Assembly: GCA_029891385.1 (NCBI GenBank)
Contig: JAIWQS010000076.1
Span: forward strand, 303,026 to 367,025
Origin: Erythroxylum novogranatense
Lineage: Eukaryota > Streptophyta > Magnoliopsida > Malpighiales > Erythroxylaceae
Length of the DNA: 64,000 nt
Direction: 5' to 3'
Under the pieces are notes generated by a model that ran no database searches, had not been told where the DNA came from, and was given only the letters and a program-made list of their open reading frames with translations. Every line of letters starts with the position of its first letter. Positions within the stretch are counted from its first letter, which is position 1. This document shows, one piece after another, positions 21,053 through 30,035 of the stretch. A program made the position numbers and the translations under genes.

Positions 21053-22600
21053 TTACACTGGATTCTCTGAAATACTAATAGCTGCCTTGTTATCACACAA
21101 TAACTCATAAGCCTTTTTTGGTGGAAAACCAAGTTCAGTCATCAATTTTACCAGCCATAGTAACTCTGTCAAGCCTTTAATTATTCCTCTAAATTCTGCT
21201 TCAGCACTGGAGAGCGCCACCACCTTTTGTTTCTTGCTTTTCCAGGTTACCAAATTTCCTCCTACAAGAGAAAAATATCCAGAGGTTGATCATCTATCCA
21301 CTGGATTTCCAGCCTAGTATGCATCAGTGTAAACTTTTACTTCTAAGTTCCCATTATTCTGGAATAAAACTCCATTCCCAGATGTTCCTTTTAAGTATCG
21401 AAGGATTCTGACAGCGGCATCCATATGTTGTACTTGTGGCTCGTGCATAAACTGACTCACAACTCCAACTGCATATACTATGTCTGGTCTAGTATGGGCA
21501 AGGTATATCAGTCGCCCTACCAATCTCTGATATCTACCACGATCAGCAGGTTCAGCTTCCTTTTCTATCTTCAGACCATGATTCAACATAATCGGTGTTT
21601 CAGCTGGCTTACAGTCAACGAGCCCAGTTTCTGTAAGAAGATCGAGCACATATTTTCTTTGAGAGATAAATATCCCTCATTTTGATCTGAGCACCTCTAT
21701 TCCCAGAAAATACTTGAGACCTCCCAAGTCCTTCATTTCAAACTCCTCAAACAAGTGTCTCCGGAGACAACTCATTTCTTCAGGATCGTTTCCAGTGAGA
21801 ATCATATCATCTACATAAATGATAAGACAAGTAACCTTCTCACCCTTTCTCTTCAGAAACAATGTGTGGTCAGAGTTGCTCTGTTTATATCCTAGATGCT
21901 TCATTGCTATGGTGAATCGTCCAAACCAGGCTCGTGGTGATTGTTTCAACCCATAAAGTGCTTTCTTCAGTCGACATACCTCATTCGGTTAGAACCTATG
22001 GGCAAAACTAGGTGGTGCTTCCATATAAACTTCTTCTTTCAATTCTCCATGCAAGAATGCGTTTTTCACGTTGAACTGATGTAGTGGCCAGTTCAGATTT
22101 GCTACTAAAGAAAACAACACCCTGATAGTATCAAGTTTCGCCACGGGGCTAAAAGTTTCTGAGTAGTCTACTCCATATGTCTGTGTATACCCCTTTGCAA
22201 CCAACCGAGCTTTATATCTTTCCACTGTCCCATCTGCTTTGTATTTTATGGTAAACACCCATCTGCACCCAACAGTCTTCTTCCTCGAAGGTAATACACA
22301 TTTCTCCCACGTGCCATTTTTTTCTAAAGCATTCATTTCTACTCCCATTGCTTGTTGCCACTCCTGTTTCTCCCCAGCTTCTTCAACTGTCCGAGGAATA
22401 GCTTCAGTATACAATACTGTGGTAAAGGCCTTGGCTTCTACTGACAGGCTCCCCCTTACTATATTAGCCACCGGATATCTGGATGCTCTGGAAGTGTATT
22501 CTGGTGAATACCTCTGTGGTGGTACTCCCCGTGTGGTCCGTGATGGAAGAACATACCCCCTGGTGGTCTCTATGGTTTCATTTTCTGGTGTTGAGGCTGC
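21053..22600 (-). pseudogene. Copia D reverse transcriptase and RNase H
   Basis: Four open blocks follow in order. 22,471-21,989: [74 protein letters not shown]. 21,949-21,677: KQSPRAWFGRF and catalytic IIYVDDMILTGND. 21,649-21,314: CKPAETPIMLNHGL and YLAHTRPDIVYAVGVVSQF. 21,253-21,053: RNase H with SSAEAEFRGIIKGLTELLW and LLCDNKAAISISENPV. Intervening stops include one after FAHRF and one at the DAYxAG motif. The catalytic YVDD survives, but the polyprotein is discontinuous. Confidence 0.88.
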
Positions 22601-22606
22601 AGGAGA

Positions 22607-24060
22607 TTAATTAGAATGATCGGAAACAGAGTTATCAGGGATAAGAGTTGTTACCTCTCGAGGAGTATCCGACCGAGGAGATCCTTGGGGTGATTCTGAT
22701 TCGATGGACATTGTTATGTTATCAGAGGTCGCAGGTCTGGTGGGCCCAAGTATTGGTAGATTCGGGTGTGTGAGCCAACTCAGTGTGTCGATTTCTGATT
22801 TCTCCCCCTGACCACTGAGCTGGGTAGTATAGAAGTATTCTGTTTCTAAGAAGTCGCAGTCCATAGTGGTGAACATACGACGGGAAGAGGGATGGTAACA
22901 TCTATAACCTTTCTGATTAACCCCATACCCAACCAAAACGCACTTAAGAGCACAAGGATCAAATTTAGAACGCTCCGTTTTTGGCATATGGACAAAGACA
23001 GAGCACTCGAATATCCGGGGTGTGAGGGCTAAAGGGGCAGGAATAGTGGTGTGAGTGGAAAGTGTGTGGAGAGGTGTTTGTAGGTTTAGTATTTTGGTAG
23101 GCAAGCGGTTTAGGATATATACAGCGGTGGTAATAGCTTCTGGCCAGAAAAACGGAGGGACACTAGATTCAAGTAGTAAGGCTCTGGTAATTTCAAGGAT
23201 GATTCGGTTTTTTTCTTTCGGCCACTCCATTTTGTTGGGGTGTATTAGGACAAGTGGTTTGATGGATTAACCCTTTTTCTTGGAAGAATGTTTTCATAGA
23301 ATGATTGACATATTCTCCGCCATTATCAGTCTTAAGGATTTTAATGGATTTCTGGAACTGAGTATGGACCATATGATAAAAGTGAATGAATTTTTAGGGG
23401 ACTTTAGATTTATTTTTTAGGAAATATACCTAAGTCATACGAGTACAATCATCCACAAAAATTAAGAAAAAACGAAACATATGATTTCGAATTAGAGTGG
23501 GCCCCACATCGAATGTACCAAATCAAATATATGTTCGACTCGAGTATTACTAGGGAAAAATTTTTTTCGATGACTCTTGGCTAGTACACATGTATCACAT
23601 GGATCATTATTGGATAAATGAGGAAAAAGAACTTTAAAATAAGCAGGAGATGGGTGACCTGGCGGCGATGCGAGCCAACTTTCTCGATGTTTGGTTAGTG
23701 AGTTAGCATGGCTTTTCCTACTTAGCGACCTCATCGGCGTAATAAAGTCCATCATATTGATTGCCACGTCCAATGATCTCCGAGTGCGAATATCCTGCAA
23801 TAAGCAAAACCGAGTGCGTAAATGCAGTGCAGTTCAATTCTGAGTGACTTGGTGAGAGAAGCGGTTTACAAGTAAGGGATGGTACATATAGCGGTGGGAT
23901 AATTTCGGTGTTGGGGATAGTTCTCTCGATCCCGCACTTATCTTGATGCGAACTCACCATTGGCGATTTGGATTTGATTTTTCTTGGTAATGACGGTGTT
24001 TGATATCCGTGGGATCATAGGTCATGGTATCGATGGCTCATGATCGAAGAGCCACCTAGG
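22607..24060 (-). pseudogene. Copia D protease and integrase, heavily shifted
   Basis: The expected protease motif is scrambled by frameshifts around 24,060-23,960. Pre-integrase and integrase pieces are readable: EIIGRGNQYDGLYY, CDTCVLAKSHRKKFFPS, HSMWGPL (usually HSDVWGP, so the first catalytic Asp is lost), and in 23,230-22,607 NRIILEITRALLLESSVPPFFW, TAVYILNRLPTK, VFVHMPKTERSKFDP and VGYGVNQKGYRCYHP. This is the integrase C-terminal zone with the linker before RT. No functional integrase would be made. Confidence 0.82.
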
Positions 24061-24065
24061 ACATT

Positions 24066-25460
24066 TCAGGTTATCGGGTTTTTTTGCAATATATGCGTTT
24101 TTTTGGTTTCTAGAAGCAAAATGGTCATTTCGGTTTTTAGGAGGTCATTATGGAAAATTTGGGAATCTGGTGGGCTATGTTGTTTCAGTGGGCTTTTAAT
24201 GGAGTCAATAATATCACAAATCTCATCATTCGGATCATAATTGGAACTTCTAAAATATTGAGGAAAATAAAGAGGCCCATTAAAAGTAGGGTTTGGGGAT
24301 AAATTTCTTTCCCCAAACCCTTTACCTGTCTCGACCCTTCTTATTTGTGAGTCGCCGTCGTGTCCTTCTTCGGTTCTCCCAAATCCAGTCGCTACGAAAG
24401 CTCCACCGTCTGTTTCTATGGCGCCGCCGCCAACGCTGGTGACCTCCGGGATGCCCGTTGTGGTGGCTGCCCTTCCCGATCGGTTCTGATTTTTCCGTTT
24501 TGGGTTCTCCTTCCACCAATCGGGAAAGCCCACAAGGTGGAAGCACTCTTCCTTCACGTGTCCCGTCATATTGCAGTGGCTACACTTTAAATGTGTCCGA
24601 TCGACCCGCCGGAGTGATGAACTTGGTTCTGACCGGCCATGTTTTCCTGGGTTGTTCTTGGCGAGGTCGGTTTTGGGTTTTTGATTGTTGCCCTTTGCTG
24701 CTAGTCCCGTACCAATGCTGCCCTGTGATGTTTCCCCACCGTCGGAGGCTACCGATGGACTGAGAATGGACATTCTGGCAGCCTCACTTCAGACAGCTGC
24801 GTAAGCTTCTTCAACTGAGGGCAATGGGTCTTGTTTTAATAGATCCCTTTTTACCGAATCGAATTTGTCATCCATCCTTGCCAAATACTGGTACAATCGA
24901 TTCTTCCATTTGATTCTGTTGAAAAGAGTAATGTTTGTAGCACAGTACATTGGATTCGGCTCTCTTGCATCAATTTCTTGCCATAATTGTTGGAAACTGC
25001 TATAATATTTTTCGTTGGTCATTTGGCCCTATTGATGCTTGTTGGCTTTGGATATCAGTTCGAAAATTTGCAGTGACCCCTCTCCACTCTGATATGTTTT
25101 TTCGAGACCCACCCAAAGATCTCGTGATGTTGGATATTGAATATATTGGCCAACCAAATCGGGTTCAATTGCATCGATGATCCAGGAAAACACCTGGAGG
25201 TCAGCTTGTTGCCATCTACGATATGTTGTAGCGGTCTTCACAGGCTGCTCCATCTCACCATTGATGTATTCCAATTTCCCTCGCTTTCCAATGGCCAGTA
25301 GTATCAGTTTCGACCACAGGGAGTAATTGTGATCGTTCAATTTGACTGATACAGTGGCCGATTCGTTTCCAGTGTTTTGACTCAACAATTTTTCTAATTG
25401 TGTTGACAGGATTTCGGTGGCTTCTGACATTGCTGAGGATTCAACAACATCTTTGGTCAT
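24066..25460 (-). pseudogene. Copia D gag
   Basis: Starts MTKDVVESSAMSE at 25,460 and carries the copia gag N-terminal motif VKLNDHNYSLWSKLILLAIG, then WIIDAIEPDLVGQYI and LWVGLEKTYQ. A TAG at 25,029 (KANKHQ*GQMTNEKYY) and a TGA at 24,789 (AAV*SEAARM, Arg to stop) interrupt an otherwise continuous frame. The third block (24,773-24,066) has the knuckle CSHCNMTGHVKEEC and a basic linker, then runs out towards the protease. Both stops can be explained by single-base changes. Confidence 0.88.
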
Positions 25461-25531
25461 GGTTCAAAAGGTTGGGATGGTCGATGATGTTCACAGTGAT
25501 CGACCCAGAAATCGACACTGCTCTGATACCA

Positions 25532-25769
25532 TGTTAAGAAGAAAAAGGTTGTAGAACATAATTGATCAGAAGTTGTGTTGTGTATTTTTTCCATTGATAT
25601 AGAGCCCTATTTATAGAATGATTATATACAGTAGTTGGTTAGGATTAATCCTACTATTAAGGGATAGGATTATTATTTCCTATTTAGTAACAAACTTCTA
25701 ATCTAACATATCCTACTATTAAGGGATAGGATCATGATCTCCTATTTAGTTACAACTTCTAATCTAACA
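25532..25769 (-). repeat. 5' LTR of copia D (238 bp)
   Basis: In minus orientation it starts TGTTAGATTAG and ends CTTAACA. It holds a tandem duplication of about 61 bp in U3: two copies of ATCCTACTATTAAGGGATAG followed by CTAATCTAACA. Each contains the small inverted pair ATCCTA/TAGGAT. The TATA-like TCTATAAATAGG lies downstream. Confidence 0.9.
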
Positions 25770-26430
25770 ATAACATCCTAAATGATGTTCTACATTTCCT
25801 GGACAACGCTGAGGGTAGCAGATGTGCCAGGATCTGAGAAATTTCCTCCAGGAGGAGAAACAGCACCAGCAATGATAACACTGCCAGTATGCTCTGGCCC
25901 ACCAAAACATTTGACCTTCCCAGCTCGTTCATTAAATGAGGCTAAACATGCCGCCAAATAAGCAGGGTAACCACTATCTGCAGGCATTTCAGCCTGTAAT
26001 AGAAATTAAGACATAGAATCAACAGTTACCATAAAATAATTTAAATGTGCAGCAGCAATAGAAAACTTTTTACACCTAATTCAATAATTGCTCATTCACT
26101 TTAGGTAGAAACTTAATGAAATAAAACATTAATTTAACATTATAAACATTACTTACACACTACCATAACATCCAGAAACAAAACCATTGGAACATTTGCA
26201 CAAAACTAACGGGTATAGCAAGCTTCTAAAGATGTTTTTCTTATTGCCTATTTCATTAATCAAGTCAATGTTAAATGACCAAAACAGAACTGTCTATTAA
26301 AAGTGCAGATAAAGATACATTGTAAATAAGTTAGATAAGAGAGGAGCAAACCAGTCATCCAGAAATTTCACGAAGAGCTGCCCATCAAGAAGTTGAATCT
26401 GCCATCATGCTAACATTTTATCCCATACCT

Positions 26431-26705
26431 AAAAAATATTCAGCTATGGTGATTCCTACGAACAACAAAACCACACATCAAATTAAAAAACATCAACTTG
26501 CAATGTCTAAGAATTGACATCACGGGAAAATAATCTCAAACCACTTCCCCGAGCAGTAAATTACCAGAAATTCATTCATGCATGCACAGTACATCATGTT
26601 AATATATGCCACCAGAGAATACAACTATTCAAGCCTTTTCCCGGGCCTAGGTTATAGCAACAACCACCACCCACCCACCTATCAGTAAATAAGTTGCAGG
26701 GTAGT
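26431..26705. other. Unassigned sequence, probable V-ATPase pseudogene intron
   Basis: Lies upstream (minus sense) of the MMADSTS exon of the V-ATPase pseudogene and downstream of an LTR fragment. I see no further exon and no repeat. It is most simply intron sequence. Confidence 0.4.
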
Positions 26706-27240
26706 TGTAACACTCAAAAGTAATGTCCTATTTGTCATATATTATGATGCAGGAGCATTTAGTTTAGATTCCTAGTTAATATTGGATTTCTTATTATTTA
26801 GTACTTCTAAAGTTATTTGGATTCCTAGTTATCATAGGATTAGCATATTACTTCTTAATTAGTATTTCCTTTTTTTATTAGGAGTTGTCCTATACTAGAT
26901 AAATAGACAGTTTATGCTTGATTTTTAGGTATGTTTTTTATCAATCAAATAATTTTAAGCTTTTAGAGGTTTTCTACAAATCCTAAGCCCTATTTTCAAG
27001 TTCCACCTACAATCTACTTCAATTATAGCCTATTCTATTCTACTTATCTTTGTTTTCCTTCCCACACTACGTCAAATTGGTATCGAGCAAGTTAGATCCT
27101 TAGATTTTGATTGTTTAGTTATGGTTGGACGCGGTAGAACACGTGGACGTGGAAATCATGATAATGAAGGAGAGATGGCTGAGTTGAAACGTATGATTGC
27201 AGACTTATCAAAACAGTGCAGAGAAGGAAGGCCAGAATGA
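26706..27240 (+). mobile_element. 5' fragment of an LTR retrotransposon (LTR, PBS, gag start)
   Basis: An LTR-like stretch (about 26,706-27,074, TGTAACACTC … CTACGTCA) is followed by TGGTATCGAGCAAGTT, a tRNA-Met-type PBS lacking one A of the usual TGGTATCAGAGC. ATG at 27,121 then opens MVGRGRTRGRG and EMAELKRMIADLSKQC, a start typical of gypsy-type plant gags, and stops after 40 codons at 27,240. The sequence then changes character and no further gag or pol is found. With only one LTR, the boundaries are tentative. Confidence 0.65.
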
Positions 27241-27490
27241 ATAAAACACGCAGCAGATAAAAACACAGCAGAGAAGAAAACACTGAAGAATAAAACATGC
27301 AACAATAGTGTCGAATGGCTTCATGACTGAAAGAGATAAACTTTATCTCCATCTAATCTCTTCAAAATAGAAGAGATAAGCAAAAAAAGTCATCAAGGAT
27401 CCGCAGATAAACAAAAATGTCATCCAAAATCCACCTATATGCGGATCTTTGGATGATTTTCAAAATATATGGTTTTCAAATTTCCTGAAA
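27241..27490. other. Unassigned sequence with CGCAGCAG-type phrases
   Basis: Short A-rich sequence with repeated CACAGCAG/CGCAGCAG phrases near 27,245-27,285. It may be a remnant of the truncated retroelement to its left. No coding sequence is recognised. Confidence 0.35.
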
Positions 27491-27494
27491 ATCA

Positions 27495-28740
27495 AAAGGA
27501 AAACCGATGAAATGGTTGGACACTTCACAATTTCGCGAAGTTGGCATTACATTGCTCTAAATACACCAGGAAAGTTTCAGAATCTTATTGCTCAAAAGAG
27601 ATGGAGTGAAACGGCAGTAATACATTCTTCCAATCAATCCCAAATTTATTTGGTAACGCTTTTAAACTGGAATTAATTGAAATTAGTGACAATAACTTTG
27701 TTTTAGTCTAAAACTCATAATTTTTACCATTAAAATTTCTTGTGAGAACGATCTCAACTCTTCATTAACTACATTTTTCATTGTTAGAGTTAATATTAAT
27801 TTGGCTGCAAGCGACAACAGCATCAAAGATGGGAAATTGAATATTTGGCATGTTCTAAGCAACTTGCCCTTCAGAACAAGCTTTGGTTTTTGCTGATTTA
27901 GGATGAAGTAGCTTAATCGTTAATCCTGCATTGTAGTGTTCTTTCAAAAATTGATAAAAACACTTATTAATCCTACCTATGGTTTTATTTGGATTGATTC
28001 GTGGAATTTAATTTTTGGTTATAAAATGCCTTCTAATTATTTTAAATTTTAATTATTCTCGTAAATTTTTAAGAGAATAATTATTCTGACCAATAGTTAT
28101 CAAAAGAATTATTTTGACCAATATTTTTATTTTTATTTTTTAAAAACAAAATTTTAAATTTTAATAAAAGAATTCAAACTTTTCACTATTTATTTTTTAT
28201 AATTGAAGTCAAGTCAACATATTTTTGTCCAAGAGAAACATCATAACACGTTTTCTAGAAATGTCTAAAGAAGTCTCGTGCTAATAATTTTCTAGACAGC
28301 GCATTTACTTTGTAGACCATGTTTTAGACTTTTGGTACATGCTCCAACTATATCATGATCAGGAGAATTGATAGGATGGTAATGACCTGGCTAGGTTCAA
28401 ATAATTTATGACCTGAATTCAACTCAAAATTTTTTTAATCCCAGCTAGGCTTGAAGTTGAATTGGGCGAAGATCATATGACTTCAGTTGATTGAATTTTA
28501 TGGCTCGTAACTTAATCAAACTTAAACAATTTAATTTTATATGTGGAAGAAATTTGAGATTCAAACTCAGATTGGTCTATAAAATTCTAGCTTGAATTTA
28601 TAGTTGTACAGAGACAGCACTAGTTGAAGATTCGTAATTGAGTGCTTTGCATCTTCTGGAGTAAACCTCAATACTGCTAATGATTTTATTTGAAATGTTT
28701 CGTGGAATTTAGCTTCTGCTTATGTCTCCTTATCTTAAAA
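27495..28740. repeat. Tandem duplication copy 1, with unoccupied CACTA target site
   Basis: A diverged copy of the sequence that flanks the CACTA element (copy 2 is about 28,985-29,064 plus 57,425-58,317). Shared phrases in order: ATGGTTG and CTTCACAAT with GAAGTTGGC; CTGGAATTAATTGAAATT; ATTTACTTTGTAGACCAT; AGACTTTTGGTACATGC; GAGAATTGATAGGATGGTAA; GAGTGCTTTGC; GGAATTTAGCTTCTGC. In copy 1 the position of the CACTA insertion reads GCTTTTAAACTGG without any insert. About 100 bp before that site is present here but missing in copy 2. I do not recognise a gene in the duplicated unit. Confidence 0.85.
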
Positions 28741-28800
28741 GTAAAAGTAAACCCTTAAGCTTCTGCTTGTCTCCTTATCTTAAAAGTAGTAAACCCTTAA
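28711..28800. repeat. Short direct repeat at end of duplication copy 1
   Basis: CTTCTGCTTATGTCTCC and CTTCTGCTTGTCTCC are each followed by TTATCTTAAAAGTA and TAAACCCTTAAG. Two copies of about 45 bp lie in tandem, absent from copy 2. Confidence 0.7.
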
Positions 28801-29089
28801 GAAAACGATTATTTTTTGTAGTTGAAGTCAAGTCCAATGTGGGAGGTAGACGTCACCCCTCATCTTTCCTTTAGTTAGACGCATCTTATCCTTTTAGCAT
28901 ATAAAAAGGAATTTATCTAGAAGATGTATTAAAGAACTAGATGGACATATTTGTGTCAGAAATGTTCTCAGGTAGACGGCGTACTGATGAAGTGTTCAAA
29001 AATGGTTGAGCGCTTCACAATCCGTGAAGTTGGCCTTACCAACTTCATTTGGCAATGCTTCTAACACTACAACATAAGCTTACATTTTG

Positions 29090-29510
29090 CGTCGTCTAAT
29101 AGACGTCGTAGATTCTATTACGACGTCGCAGAAAACCATTTCTGACGTCTAACAAAAGCGTCACAATAGGCGTCGTAGATAGTGGGTAGGTAATGGGTTT
29201 CTCCGGCGTGCGAGTGAAGGCGTCGTAGATAGATTAGTGATTTTGCGACGTTGAAGAGCGTCGGAAAAGTGGCGTATAATGCTCGACGTTTTGTTAAAGC
29301 GTCGGGGATTATGGAGTTTTAACGACGTTGTGTAGACGTCGGAGAAAATGGACATTCTCCGGCGTTGATTAAGGCGTCGAATAGCATATAATTATCGACG
29401 TTTGGTTAAGCGTCGAGGATTGTGTTAGTTTTAACGGCGTTGTTAAGGCGTCGTGGAAAAAAAGACATTCAATGACGTCTAATTGATGAGCGTCGTGGAT
29501 TGTCAAGTAT
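29090..29510. repeat. CACTA subterminal array of GACGT/GCGTCG inverted motifs (left)
   Basis: At least eight short units occur every 35-60 bp. In each, a CGACGTT- or GGCGTT-like motif is followed 4-10 bases later by its near inverse (AAGCGTCG, AGACGTCGG or AAGGCGTCG); spacers differ. Such arrays are where tnpA-type proteins bind in En/Spm. A related but looser cluster lies at the opposite end (56,868-57,424). Confidence 0.85.
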
Positions 29511-30035
29511 TTATTAAATTATAATTAGCTTATAATAATTTAGGTTAATTTTGTTAATAATGTTTGAATATAAATTAGAAATTCATGATTTGTTTTAATT
29601 GATATGAATTTTGGAATAATTTATAATATAATCAAATTTAATTATTAAATTTTAAAATTTAAATTTTGGGAAAAAATTGAATTGAATAAATTTGATTTTT
29701 TAGGTTTTATTTAAATATGTTTTAAATTTCGAAAACATTTTATTTAATTATTTGCTAATTTTAAATTTAACTAAATATTAAAATATTATTTATTTAATAA
29801 GTATTAAATATTATTAATGAAATAAATTTGTTTAATAATGCAACAATATTTTGAATATATAATCAATAATTATTCATGTATAACAAAACTTGAATATATG
29901 CAAACAATTTATTATTTAAATTACAATTCCGAATATGTCATAAAGCGAAAATTAAAATAAACAAAATTTCATAAGTGTTTAATATATGAAAATGAGTACA
30001 TGTTTAGTCGAGCGAACATTATGTGTAGAGCATAA

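Larger units (their letters stand above)
20617..25769 (-). mobile_element. Copia element D, complete ends, TSD ATAAC, near-identical LTRs
   Basis: LTRs at 20,617-20,854 and 25,532-25,769 are each 238 bp and differ at one base that I can find (GGTAACAAA against AGTAACAAA). ATAAC flanks both sides (20,612-20,616 and 25,770-25,774). In minus orientation the PBS TGGTATCAGAGCAGTG follows the 5' LTR directly, and the purine tract CTTGAAGGGGAG precedes the 3' LTR (20,866-20,855). Each LTR has a TCTATAAATAGG promoter box. Gag, protease/integrase, RT and RNase H are recognisable but interrupted many times. The insertion is young by its LTRs, yet the element is not autonomous as read. Confidence 0.95.
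20395..26430 (-). pseudogene. VHA-A: V-ATPase catalytic subunit A pseudogene, disrupted
   Basis: Subunit A carries the ATP-hydrolysing site of the vacuolar proton pump. Minus-strand exons, in gene order: about 26,430-26,352 (MMADSTS and ALREISG-like, with a stop at the Arg after STS and at GRL); 25,993-25,799 ([20 protein letters not shown] … TSATLSVVQ), bounded by an AG acceptor but with the donor read as GA; about 20,580-20,515 (TKACELLQREDDL); and 20,480-20,395 (LVGKDALGEQDKITLETAELLREDYLAQN). The exon encoding FWGLDKKLAQRKHF is missing. Replacements at near-invariant sites (R to C, Y to N, L to F, D to N) add to the evidence of decay. Copia D lies between the second and third pieces, and copia B ends in the last exon. 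Confidence 0.9.

Noticed and set aside
29090..29510. CRISPR-like array
   Set aside because: Regularly spaced short motifs are present, but the motifs are variable, inverted within units, and lie at a CACTA terminus in a plant genome.
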